Shown here: piece after piece, positions 24,488 to 38,361 of the stretch
Layout of the letters: every line of letters begins with the position of its first letter
How positions within the stretch are numbered: position 1 is the stretch's first letter
NCBI GenBank assembly: GCA_950097015.1
Contig: CATNEN010000025.1
Location: forward strand, 3,090,001-3,154,000
Length of the DNA: 64,000 bases
Direction of reading: 5' to 3'
Origin: Macrostomum hystrix
Lineage: Eukaryota; Platyhelminthes; Macrostomidae
Notes under the pieces: generated by a model
What the model was told of the DNA's origin: nothing
The model's input: the letters and a program-made list of their open reading frames with translations, nothing else
Database searches by the model: none
Translations under genes and position numbers: made by a program

Positions 24488-26258
24488 ATGGCAACAACGG
24501 ACTCGGCCTCGGTGTCAGCCGGCAGTGATCAGCAGGCTTGGACGCAGCTGTCCGGACACGCTGACAATTTTCGTCCCGGCAGTCGGCCCGGCCGCGTCAT
24601 GAAGCGGCTCTGCCAGTCAGAGGCTGAGTGTCTGCGCGCACTGGCTAGCGAGCCTGTTCTCAAAGAATTCGCTCCAGCCTACTATGCCACCCACATTGGT
24701 TCAGACAATGGCGGGGCTAAACAATTCCTGGAGATGCAGGACCTGCTATTCGGCTTCTCTAATCCAATATCGCTGATGGACTGCAAGATGGGCTGTCGGA
24801 CCTATCTGGAGGATGAGTTGGCGCTGGCTAGGCGGGACGCGAACCCCAGACCTGACATGTACAGACGAATGCTGGAGGCCGACCCGGATGCGCCAACGGC
24901 CGAGCAGAGGGCTGCCGGGGCCGTCACCAAGCTCGACTATATGCTGTGGCGCGAGAGGCTATCCTCAACTTCCTCCCTAGCTTTCCGCATTGACGGCCTT
25001 CGACGCGGCGTCGATGTGGCATCCTCGTCTGATTCAAGCTCCCAGCCTCCGTTTGACGATTTCAAACGATTGCGCTGCCGAGAGGATGTACTCCTGATGC
25101 TAAAGTACTTTGTGGGCAGCAGCGGCGCGGTGGCCAAGGTCTATTTGGAGCGGATGCGACGGTTGCGAGATGCTCTGACACAATCTGAGTTCTTCCCTAA
25201 TCACGAGGTATTTTCCTTGAATGAAAATGCGTTTTAGGGTTCTTTCAGTGTCTCATCTGTCCCGTGTCTCGCCTCTCCCGTGTCTCACCTCTCCCGTGTC
25301 TCACCACTGCCGTGTCTCACCTCTCCCGTGTCTCGCCTCTCCCGTGTCTCACCTCTCCCGTGTCTCACCTCTCCCGTGTCTCACCACTGCCGTGTCTCAC
25401 CTCTCCCGTGTCTCACCTCTCCCGTGTCTCACCTCTCCCGTGTCTCACCACTGCCGTGTCTCACCTCTCCCGTGTCTCGCCTCTCCCGTGTCTCACCTCT
25501 CCCGTGTCTCACCACTGCCGTGTCTCATCTGTCCCGTGTCTCATCTCTCCCGTGTCTCATCTCTCCCGTGTCTCACCTCTCCCGTGTCTCATCTTTCTCG
25601 TGTCTCATTTCTCCCCTTTCTATCTCTTCCCTTTATCATCTCTCCACTTATATTCCCATCGATTAGTCATCTTTCAGATTCATACCTTGGTCGTTTCGGT
25701 ATACAAAGGTAGCCTATCCCTGCGCTAGTCTTTCCTAGAAAATGGTAGCATTCTGTTACTTGCCGTTTAGATGTGCAGATCGGCCTGCGAAATTCGTGAT
25801 TTCGATACAATTTTTTATCATAAAATGAGAGCATGGAAATTAGGGCTTGATTTTCTGCCTGGAATCTAAAACCGCTGCCATTTTTCAGAAAAGTTGCAGA
25901 CTGGTTTTTGCAACTGTTTTGTTTCCAGCCGCTCGTAAAATTCTGTGACTCAGACCCGCCCCTTTCCGCCCTCTGCATCCTCCAATCCTTCAGTGTATTT
26001 CCGCCCTCTTCATCCTCCAATCCTTCAGTGTTTCCGCCATCTCCATCGTCCCCGCAGCTCATCGGCTCCTCCCTGCTGTTCGTGCACGACCAGACGGGCC
26101 GGGCGTCGGTGTGGATGATCGACTTCGGTAAGACCAGGCCCAGCCCGCGGCCGCTGACGCACGCGACAGAGTGGATCGAAGGCAATCACGAAGATGGCTA
26201 CATGATCGGACTGGAAAATCTTATAGGCCTCTTTCAGCAGCTGGTTGACGCCTGTTAA
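24488..26258 (+). CDS. ITPK: inositol-trisphosphate 3-kinase, compact form
   Basis: Two exons, 24488-25207 and 26058-26258 (phase 0), give 306 residues. The ATG has a good context (GTTACCATGG). IPK-family landmarks: [11 protein letters not shown] at about 18-28, [16 protein letters not shown] with the catalytic D98xK100xG102, [18 protein letters not shown], and the C-terminal GSSLLFVHD and VWMIDFGKT (Asp262), then EGNHEDGY and the last helix [12 protein letters not shown]. The enzyme phosphorylates Ins(1,4,5)P3 to Ins(1,3,4,5)P4, shaping calcium signals in the cytosol. Vertebrate ITPKA-C (about 460 residues or more) carry a long N-terminal actin-binding region; here only about 17 residues precede the catalytic domain, so this is a bare kinase unless upstream exons exist. 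Intron 1 opens with a 16-bp minisatellite. Confidence 0.9.
25250..25615 (+). repeat. minisatellite, 16-bp unit, ITPK intron
   Basis: TCTCACCTCTCCCGTG is repeated about 22 times, with a CACTGCCGTG variant recurring every three to five units (higher-order pattern). It is strongly pyrimidine-rich on the transcribed-sense strand and starts about 42 bp after the donor. Confidence 0.95.
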
Positions 26259-27193
26259 AAAAATCTTTTTCAATGCATATCGCTGTAGCGTAAGTTCGAG
26301 TAAAAATATGCTTATTTTAGCGTAGTGTTTTTTATTCAAGTTCATAGTTTCTTTTATCAAAACCTGAAGATGGTGCGTTATATGAAATGTGGATTTTTTC
26401 ACTGATTTCTTACCGACATTTTTATTTTGTTGTGCTGTGCCGATTTTTTAACTTATATGATCTTATATAAGAGCCTTTAAATAAAAAAAAATTTTTGAGT
26501 TCATGGTCACAAAATAGAACTTCTACTATTAGTAGCGAGAATGTATTTTGCGCGATTTCTTATGTTAAATTGCAAACAGTCAAAAACATAAAGTTATATT
26601 TTTCGTTGCTGTGAAGCAGACTTTTGTTAGGTTCTCGCGTTGCTAAGGACTCAAACAATTTTACTTCCTATCCCACTCGTGCCGCGTTTTTTGGTCCAGC
26701 TTTATTTTTGTTAAACGGAAACAATTTGTAGGTTATGTGTGGCCTACTGATAAAGGCATTTATTTACTCTACTTGTTTGCTAGCTACTTGTTATTCTTTG
26801 GTGCTCCGTGTGTCAGATGGTCATGGGTTCGAAACCCACAGAAAGCTACTTTTTAATTGCTTTTTAGTCGTGTCCAGTGTAATCTGTCCACACCCCATAC
26901 TGCGCGAGCAAGCTAACGGCAACGATAAACTGTACTTATTGGAAACATTGTTTTTGTCTGCTAAGTAAAAATTGTATAATAATTTATTTAGAGAAATAAA
27001 TAGTCAATAAGTAATTAATATTTATATTTAATAGCGTTTGTTTTTTTCAGTTCCATAGTTTAAAAAAGTTGCTTAATACTAGTCAGCTGACGAGGCATTT
27101 TAACGTATAAATCAGATTATATTTACTCGCGCTGTTTACCTTTACTTATAAATTAGAATTGAAAATGACAACTCGCAATGATCGCATTGCCAG
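26259..27193. other. AT-rich intergenic with a tRNA-like segment
   Basis: Near 26,790-26,865 a B-box-like GGGTTCGAAACCC sits in a foldable arm. The rest does not form a cloverleaf, so it is probably a SINE or tRNA relic. Otherwise nothing was seen. Confidence 0.45.
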
Positions 27194-29104
27194 CTATTCA
27201 GCAGCCTGGCCATCGCAATTCACCGGCTAGCGGCTCGACTCGCCGCGGCCAGGACTTTTCCCGGCTGTCAGCAGCTGCGCGGATGTGCCGGTGTCAGCGG
27301 CGATTCAGCCGCCAATCCGGCCAAACCCGAGGAATCATCCAATGAGAATCTGGCCCAGCTGGCTGGCCTGCCCGATCGTCTGCCAACCCTGGCCGAGTCG
27401 CCAATTGACGGCGTCGGCGGAGTGGCCGGTCCGCAGCTCTGGCTGGAGACGATGCGTGTTCAGAGCGACGTCAAGCTGGGCCTGGTGTCCCTGGATCCGC
27501 GCGTCTTTCACCAGGTGCCCCGGCCGCACGTTCTCTATCAGAACACTCGCTGGCAGGGCCTGTACCGGCTAATTGACCATCGCAGCATCACCTACAAGAC
27601 CGAGGTGGCCAGGGGTCACAAGAAGCCTTGGCCGCAGAAGGGCTTCGGCAAGGCCCGGCATGGCAATCGGCTGGCTCCGCAGTTCTTTGGCGGCGCCCAG
27701 GTGAAAGGGCCGCGCGGGCCGGAGGCATTCTATTATATGCTGCCACAGCATCTGCGCGTGTTGGGCCTCATACACGCCCTGTCTGCCCGCTGCTTGCAGG
27801 TTAGTCAATAATTAATAATAATAATAATACTTGATTACACCTGCCCCAATTGGGCCAGATGTGCAGCCGACAGCTAGCCTACAACCGCTTACAGGTGAAT
27901 TAATGCATGAATGCATTAATTCACCTGCATGAAATTCTAGATTTTTTGTCGGGGCTTCTACTGAAACTAGTCGCAAGCCGTTCAGAACATCGATATATTG
28001 AATGTTTCTGACAGAAAGTCCAGATGTATCTCAATACACTCTTAATACCCGAGTACAGCAATGCACCTGAGTACAGCTATGCACCTGAGTACAGCTAGGA
28101 AAATCTGTTAAGCAAAGCTGATTGGCGGGAGGGGCAAAGCCACGCAGGGCTTGGGTAAGGGTTGACAGAGGGGGTGAGTGGCAGAGCGGTTATCGCGTTT
28201 GCCTCTCGCACCACGGTCCCTAGGTTCGATTCCTCGGCGAGGCCACTGTTATTTTAGGCGCAGCCGCGGAGAGAAGGCTTGGGGGCTTGTCGTGCAATTT
28301 ACGCCCTTGAGGGCCAACCTCCAAGGCACAGTGAAATGTACACTGCCTGACGATGAGAAAGTCAGGGCAGATGTACACACCTGTGTGAGCGTGTGCCTGC
28401 GTACAGTATCTGTGTGCGTGTGTGCTCAGGAGTCAGCGAAATGGGCATGTCACCAAATGTGCCATTGCCCGCAGCCCTCCTGCATCTAATATTATTATTA
28501 TTATTAAGGGTAGACAGGCAATACCCCGCGCCCAGCCAATCAGATGGTGGCACACGGCACCCTGAGCAGGGACGGGGAAGGAGGGTGAGAACTGGCGGGG
28601 CTTCAAACACAACGGCTTTGGCGAGCAGTCGACCTGAGAAACACAGGTACTACAAACTTTCTAAAACGTTTCTTTGAGTCTACCGAAGTTAAATGATCTC
28701 TCTGCTTTAATCCATAGGATGATCTGCACATTGTGGACAGTCTAAACCTGCCAGTTGACAATGGTGTGTGGCTCCAGACCCTAGTTGAGTCTCGCGGCTG
28801 GGGTCCCACCGTGCTGTTTGTAGCCGATACGGACGTGGCACCAGTGAACATGGCCCTAGCCTGCGACTCTGTTCGCTACTACAGCCTAATGCCGTACTAT
28901 GGCATCAACGTTTGGTCCCTGCTGAAGCACGACACCCTAGTGATGACCCACGATGCCGCCAAGAAAGTGCAGGCCCGCCTGCTCAACCATCTGAGTCGAT
29001 GCAATCCCAATGAATTGCGCGATCCAACCTGGGACGAACCGTTGAACACTCACTTCACTGGCCACTACAAGGATGACCAAGTCGCGGCCCCGGTCTACTA
29101 CTAG
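27194..29104 (+). CDS. MRPL4: mitochondrial large-subunit ribosomal protein uL4m
   Basis: Exons 27194-27799 and 28718-29104 join in phase 0 for 330 residues plus an initiator (human MRPL4 has 311). Signature blocks: RVQSDVKLGLVSLDPRVF, KPWPQKGFGKARHG, GGAQVKGPRGPEAFYYMLP, then across the junction SARCLQ-DDLHIVDSLNLP, and MPYYGINVWSLLKHDTLVMT. The protein lines the peptide exit region of the mitoribosome. The N-terminus (LFSSLAIAIHRLAARLAAAR) is an Arg-rich amphipathic presequence. No in-frame ATG exists in the first exon: a TGA lies just upstream, and the frame opens exactly at a CATTGCCAG acceptor in phase 0. An AUG from a spliced leader or a tiny upstream exon is needed. The gene sits between ITPK and AGPS on the same strand. 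Confidence 0.85.
27892..27927. repeat. perfect 17-bp inverted repeat
   Basis: CAGGTGAATTAATGCAT and its exact reverse complement are separated by two bases, in the MRPL4 intron. It could extrude as a cruciform or be a foldback remnant. Confidence 0.9.
28170..28506 (+). repeat. SINE-A copy 4, full length
   Basis: This is the best preserved copy. The head GGGGGTGAGTGGCAGAGCGG carries the A box and GGTTCGATTCC at 28,223-28,233 is a perfect B box. The tail is (TTA)n at 28,488-28,506. It lies in the MRPL4 intron, sense orientation. Confidence 0.9.
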
Positions 29105-29177
29105 AATATTTCAAATCAGTAGTGTAGTACGCTTGCTAAGTGCGCATTTTTTATTTTAGGTTTTGTTTGTTTGAAAT

Positions 29178-29183
29178 AATAAA
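29178..29183 (+). promoter_or_regulatory. polyadenylation signal AATAAA, MRPL4
   Basis: AATAAA lies 74 bp after the stop codon. The next coding exon (AGPS) begins about 375 bp later. Confidence 0.6.
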
Positions 29184-29561
29184 TAGTTTTCATACTTGTA
29201 TTTTAAGTCAAATTATCGGTTTCATGTTAGGCACATTATGAAGCTGTCCACTGAGAAAGTAACAAGGGTTCCTGAAAATGTTCTTTGTGTATGCTACTTG
29301 CTACTTACCACACTTAAAGAGTGATAAGTAGTGCTAATACTGTTCCGTGCAGCTGTTGTTTATTTTTACTTCAATCAACTGAGCCTCATCTGGAAATTAA
29401 AAGCTTGTTAGCGCAAATTGTATTGTGTTTCAGTGTCACAATGAGTTGTTATTCTTGTTATTGATTATTTTATTTTGTTTCAAAGCTTCACAGTAGATCT
29501 TTGAGCACTCTAAGCTTTCTGGCCTATTTTCTAAAATGATTTTTCCCATTGCAGCTGCAGC

Positions 29562-32788
<3,227 letters not shown>

Positions 32789-33049
32789 CAGCTTGCCTCT
32801 CTAGGGACTGCGTTAAAGTTCTAAGTTCCTCCGCTCCGCTAAGTTCATATTAAACTGTTAGAATTATAATAGTCAAGTGTTCTTCGTTCGTTCGGTTACA
32901 TTTTTTTGGCTTAGAAAACTTATCAGTTATGTTTGATTTTTAGACTTCAAATTGTTTCAATTCTCGCATGACAACATAGTTTATCATTGCGCTTATCCGA
33001 TACCTTCCCACTAGAAATAGCGATCCTAGGGGAATTCCTTGAATTACTG
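32789..33049. other. AGPS 3' region
   Basis: It contains ATTAAA near 32,849, a possible polyadenylation signal. Nothing else was seen. Confidence 0.4.
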
Positions 33050-33310
33050 CTGAAGGGGTTGTAGCCTAGTAGTGGTTAACTCAGTCTTGAATCAGACTCA
33101 GACTCGTCAGTCTTGAAGGTCGCGGGTTCGATTGTTGACTCCACTTAAACTATTTGTATCCTTTAGCAAGATAAATAGCTCCGTGTTGCACAGTTCACCC
33201 AACTTTTAAATAGCTAACGGCATTAGCTGGGTTAATTGAGGGTGGGTGTGGCGTCACCCCTGCCCACAGCTGCGGCTGTGATGCCGTTTGGTCCAATAGT
33301 GGCAGGTGTA
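33050..33310 (+). repeat. SINE-B copy, most complete
   Basis: The head GGGGTTGTAGCCTAGTAGTGG is followed by an internal duplication of CAGACTCAGACTCGTCAG, the B box GCGGGTTCGATTG, and the body with CAGTTCACCCAACTTTTAAA, GGTGTGGCGTCACCCC and GATGCCGTTTGGTCC. Confidence 0.8.
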
Positions 33311-33772
33311 ATCAATTAAATTAATATATTAATAAGTTATTCAGCCCCGTAGCAAAATAAATTATTGTTCAGCCGGTGATTTAATTATACTAATCATTTT
33401 ACTACATTAATTTTTCCACAGATTTATCCTAATATAGTCATTTTCTATTATATTCTTGTCGGCCTTGACTACTATAATAATTTTTAACGCCTGCCTGCAG
33501 CTTTGCATTCACACTATTAATTCTATTTTTCTTTAAAGATTTTTTCCTTTTTTGTGTTTTTGCCAGTGCGTTCGAATGCGAAATTAAACTAGAAAATCTT
33601 TGATTTCTTCCTAATTTATGTAGTTCTGTTAGGGCAAATATAATTTGTTATGTCTTCTGATTGATTAAAACCGAATGATTTTACGACAGCATTTCAACAG
33701 AAATTAACTTCCAGTCTTTTTGATAGATTTAGTATATTCTCGCACCTTTAATCCATCAACATATGGTAAACA
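33311..33772. other. AT-rich intergenic
   Basis: No gene or repeat was recognised. It is the convergent gap between AGPS and GGT. Confidence 0.45.
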
Positions 33773-34267
33773 AATGTTCTGATCCCTGATAAACAACTGT
33801 TCTGATCCCTGATAAACAGTTGTTCTGATCCCTGATAAACAACTGTTCTGATCCCTGACAAACAACTGTTCTGATCCCTGATAAACAACTATTCTGATCC
33901 CTGATAAACGGCTGTTCTGATCCCTTATAAACGGCTGTTCTGATCCCTGATAAACGGCTGTTCTGATCCCTGATAAACGGCTGTTCTGATCCCTGATAAA
34001 CGGCTGTTCTGATCCCTGATAAACAACTGTTCTGATCCCTGATAAACAACTGTTCTGATCCCTGGTAAACGGCTGTTCTGATCCCTGGTAAACAGCTGTT
34101 CTGATCCCTGATAAACGGCTGTTCTGATCCCTGGTAAACGGCTGTTCTGATCCCTGGTATTCAGCTGTTCTGATCCCTGATAAACGGCTGTTCTGATCCC
34201 TGGTTTTCAGCTGTTCTGATCCCTGGTATTCAGCTGTTCTGATCCCTGGTATTCAGCTGTTCTGATT
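33773..34267 (+). repeat. minisatellite, 23-bp unit
   Basis: TGTTCTGATCCCTGATAAAC plus AAC or GGC is repeated about 21 times, with a drift from AAC to GGC to TTCAGC variants along the array. It is intergenic, 3' of both AGPS and GGT. Confidence 0.95.
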
Positions 34268-34539
34268 CGCTTTAAACCTGACGCCGTACAGTAATAAAAA
34301 ATGTTTGTTCGCTAAACAACCACAGCACCACTTATATTCGAGTATATTTTGCTTTCGTTATAATTCACCCGTGATAAGTCAAATTTTTTTTCTATAAATG
34401 TATATTACTCGTTTGGGTAAAAGTCTTGCAGATGAACCGAAACTACCGGTGCCAGTTTCGTCTCTTAGCAATTTCCCTTCAAAAAAGCAAACGAAAGCAG
34501 CTGGTTCTCATTGACGGAAGCTGTGCAGTTCAGCGAATC

Positions 34540-37500
34540 TCAGAAACCACCAGTTTTCGACGGCTTTCGAAAGTCTGCATTGGCCTGCAGCTGGCCGCTG
34601 CTGAGGCGCTGAATGGCCTCTACAACGCTTGTGACAGTGTTCGACTCCACCCGGTGGCCCTTGCGGCGAAGTTCAGCTTTGATTATCTAAAATGAGACGC
34701 AAAGTAGAGAAAAACTTGCAATCTTATACAGCTTAAGTGGCAGAACTTATCTAAAATCTTACTTCCGGCACATCACATTTGGCCGAATTGAAATTGAGTA
34801 CATTTGGCAAGAGCTGATGGTGCAATCGGTATGAGTCTACAGCCTCCTTGACAGTCTCGTTCAAGTAGAGCTGTCTCGCCAGAGTGTAAGCGATTGCGGT
34901 TGTTATGCGGGAACCGCCAGATGCGCCGCTGACAAACTTGACGGTTCCGTCGGCGTCAACAATTATCGTTGGAGCCATCGACGACATTGGTCGCTTGCCC
35001 GCCGCGATGAAGTTGGTTGGAGACGGTGGCAGACCAAAGTAGTTAGTTCGGTTCGGCTGGGAGAAGTCGTCCATCTCGTTGTTGTAGATAATGCCGGTGT
35101 GGGCGCCGCGGACAAGGGAGCCAAAGCTGTAGAATGGATTAAAACTATTGACATCTTCGATCATCGTTTCGAGATTCGGCACTACGCTTCTCCTGAAGCT
35201 GTGTACTTATCTCTATCCTTAATTCAAAAAACAATAACATATTGAGCAGAAGCGGAAAGTGTCTAATAGGCAGCGCTCGTGTCTAACGGGTGACCCTCGA
35301 GTCTAACAGGTGACACTCAAGTCTAACGGGTGACACTCGAGTCTAACAGGTGACACTTTTGTGACCCAAAAGAGAGTTAAAAGCTTTAGACTCACACAGT
35401 ATTGATGGTTGAAGTCATCGAGACAGCGTTTCCATCGGAGTCAATGAGCGACACCTGCGTGGTGCCTGAGTCCTCCTTCCAGTCAAACATTGGTCCGTAG
35501 TAGTTCACGTCGTGCGTGGCGTCGTCGGTGATGAGGCGGCGCAGCTCGGCGGCATAGCTGCTGGATGTCATATTCGCGACCAGCTCCGTTACGTTGACGA
35601 ATTGCGCATCGCCAAGGCCGGAGCGCTTCGCGTAGCCGAACTTAAAGGCCTCCACAACTCGGTGCAGGAAGTTGACGTAGCCATCCCGTGTCGACCTCGC
35701 ACTGGCGGCATCGCCAGCGTAGCCGTCCACAATGCCCAAGATTAGAGCCAAGACGGCACCGCTACTTGGAGGAGGCAGTGAGTACATTGTTAGCCCTTGA
35801 GACGCCAAGTTGATTTTAAGAGGCTCGATTCGCCTTGGCTTGTAGTTCTGCTCAAGAGGATGTAGTTTCAAATAAATAATAATGACAATAATTGCACGAT
35901 GGTAGTAGGCACAGGCACACCATGCGTGGCAGTGGACTGCAGCCAGCGAGGAGTCAATTCTGCCCATTCCGCCGACTACTGAGCACTCGGGCACGCAGAC
36001 AAGTGTATAAATCTGCCCTGACTTTCTCCATGTCAGGCAGTATAGACGCTCTATCTGTTGGCTCTTGGCTCTAAAGGGTGCAAATTGCAAGCCCCAAAGC
36101 CTTTTCTCCGCGTCAGCAGCCGAATAGAAAGTGGCCTTGCCACAGATTCGAGCTCAAGGAGCTTGGTGCAAGAGGCAAACACGCTTGAAAAGTTGCTTTT
36201 AAACCATTCTTCATTTCTCCAGTGTTACACTGCATTGCAATCTTTTTAATTAAAAGTGCACGAGGCATATCTTGATTTCTATGACGCAGTTCAGTAATTA
36301 ACTCTGATAAACATCTGCGTATGGTCAAACAGCATATCTGCGCTTATGTAAGGAAATGCCAGAGAATCAGAAGAAAACCCACATCCCACCTGCAAATCCT
36401 CCTTGGTAATGTTTCCACCGGCCTGCAGCACTTCCCGTAAAATAGTACTCGACAGGTTGCCATTGTAGAAAGCTCTGGGATCCACAGCGATAGCGTCCAT
36501 AGTGTCGGCCAGTTTGTTGTCCACCAGCAGCTCGCCAGCTCGGTAGGGCTGCCCCGTTGCTGGATTTACCATCCAGCGCTTCAATTCGGCGAACGGTGCC
36601 GCATCCGGTACTCGATTGTACATCGTCGCTATAGCATCGGCCAGAGGTCGAGAGACGCGCTGGCCAAAGCGCAGCACCTGCTTGACTGGCTCAACCAAGG
36701 AGCGCCATGGCAGGCGGCCGTGCGCAGAGTGCGCCTCGGCAAGGCCGATCACCTCGCCAGGGACAGCGATCGCCATGCCGCCGTACAGAGAGGCATTGGA
36801 CGGTAGGCCAGAGGCGCTGTTATACATGTCGCGGTGGGCTGCAGCGGGGGCTGCCTCACGAAAATCGTAAGCACTGGCCGACTTTGAAGAACTGTTTAGT
36901 AAAGAGATGAGCTTAAGTGAGTGAGTCTATAAAAATAAAACTGCATGATTTTTTAAGATCACTCCCAGACTAAGCGCTACTGGCTACTCCTAAGTAACAC
37001 AACTTAGACTGCTTAGATAACACGACACAACGCGACACGACACAAAAGCGGTAAGCACTGTCGGCAGCACATCTGGCCCTAATCGGGGCAGGTGTCATAA
37101 GAAAAGACGTAAGAACACACACCGATTGTAGAACACCAGGAAAGATCCGCCACCGATGCCTGCACTGTGAAAATTGGAGACGCCAACGCAGAGCAGCGTA
37201 GCTACTCCAGCGTCCATGGCGTTACCACCGAGGACGTTCAGCACGTAGTCTCCGATGGTGCTGCACACGGCCGAGTCGGATGAGATTGCGTTGTATTGGT
37301 AAATGTCCGTGCCGGAGTCAGACCTGCAGTTTCGTTTCCACTCTGGTGTTTCTGCAAGTTTTTTATGACTGGACGTTGCGGTGCGTTATGGAGAAGTTGA
37401 GCACTGATTCATCGCATCGTAACAATAGACTACGGGACAGTTTTTTGCATCAAGCTCTGAGCGCAATTCCATCCATTTTACTTATTATTTAACAGTAGAA

Positions 37501-38361
37501 AGACCATGGGGGTATTTCAAATACTCACATTTTTCTTCTTTCTGTATCTCCCAAATACAGAACACTATTTGATTCTAAATGCTATTTGATTAACTTCCAA
37601 AATCACAAAACATCGGCGTCGTCGAGATATTCAAAGATACTTGTCGGAGTGTCTGGTGGAAAGAACCAAAAATGTAGGCTTATTTTTTCTGATCACAAAA
37701 TGTCGTCATGTAACCATGTGGGCTATAATTTTTTACTATTTTGGGTTGAATTAATTGTTAGTTTTATCATTTTTTAACTCATATAAATTCACCCTATAAG
37801 TCAGCAGGGTATTTGATAACAATCGCTGAATTTCGACTTTCACGAAAATCGGTCATTCGGTTGGGGAGCTATTGTGAAGTAGGCAGTGGGTACCTGAAAT
37901 ACCCATGGTCTTACCCCCCGTTGGTAGGTAAAAATAGGGTAGTCATTTCACGTTTCCCAAACGAGTCGTAAACCTCGTTTGGGATTTATGTGTTGTGACA
38001 GTCGTCTCCTGTTTTCGTAACTCTTACCGGGTCCTTTGTCGCCGCCGCTGCCTCCACTGTTGCTACCGCTGCACCGAGCGAATAGCACGGCGAATACGAT
38101 AGTCAGTACAATCATCGCGCAGAGAAAGGCTGCTAGGAGTATCAACAGGAGCCTGCTGCTAGAATTGTGTTGGCAAGGTTTGGTGTGAAGTTGTTTATAG
38201 GACTTATTTTTTCTTAGTATCTTACGAGTTTTAGTAACAAACTCTAGTATCCACGGAATTCTGCGCAAAAGGCACAAGCAAGGACTAAGGCTATAGCATA
38301 TAGATGCCATATATAGATGTCCATGAAAGTCATCAAACGGCCGAGTAGGGTTGCTACACAT
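34540..38361 (-). CDS. GGT: gamma-glutamyltransferase, type II membrane ectoenzyme
   Basis: Six exons, all phase-consistent: 38028-38361, 37123-37351, 36390-36891, 35396-35847, 34763-35126 and 34540-34686, giving 675 residues (human GGT1 has 569). A roughly 70-residue cytosolic tail precedes a single helix at about 71-94 and a Gly/Ser linker. Large-subunit landmarks: YNAISSDSAVCSTIG, GGNAMDAGVATLLCVGV, HSAGIGGGSFLVFY, YDFREAAPA and GGMAIAVPGEVIGL. The autocleavage site is before Thr484 in EDSGTTQVSLID, the catalytic N-terminal Thr of the small subunit, followed by AVSMTSTINTVFGSLV, NNEMDDFSQP, MAPTIIVDADG and GASGGSRI. It cleaves the gamma-glutamyl bond of glutathione at the cell surface. The N-terminal tail is longer than usual; an internal Met19 is an alternative start. 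Introns contain a MITE (37.5 kb), a SINE-A and a short minisatellite. Confidence 0.93.
35260..35357 (-). repeat. short minisatellite, 20-bp unit, GGT intron
   Basis: GTCTAACGGGTGACACTCGA (plus-strand reading) occurs about five times. In the gene's direction it starts about 38 bp after the 5' splice site of the exon ending at 35,396. Confidence 0.9.
35918..36185 (-). repeat. SINE-A copy, minus
   Basis: The same body as the other SINE-A copies, antisense on plus and sense to the GGT transcript, in the intron between exons 36390-36891 and 35396-35847. The head near 36,185 is truncated. Confidence 0.75.
37501..37912. mobile_element. MITE-like element with inverted termini, in GGT intron 1
   Basis: The left end AGACCATGGGGGTATTTCAA and the right end GGTACCTGAAATACCCATGG + TCT are inverted near-copies of about 26 bp. 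Length is 412 bp, AT-rich, with no coding capacity. Its right half matches 7,905-8,120, and a similar terminus occurs at 61,596. No clear target-site duplication was found. Confidence 0.65.

Noticed and set aside
25221-25728. Three overlapping frames with [12 protein letters not shown] repeats
   Set aside because: 16-bp intronic minisatellite read in all frames.
26790-26865. Possible tRNA with GGGTTCGAAACCC
   Set aside because: The T arm folds, but no acceptor or anticodon stem could be drawn; treated as a relic.
27285-27572. 95-residue frame overlapping MRPL4
   Set aside because: Out of frame with the uL4m similarity; no domain.
33756-34049. 97-residue minus frame (FIRDQNSCLSGIRTAVYQGSEQ-type repeats)
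   Set aside because: Antisense of the 23-bp minisatellite.
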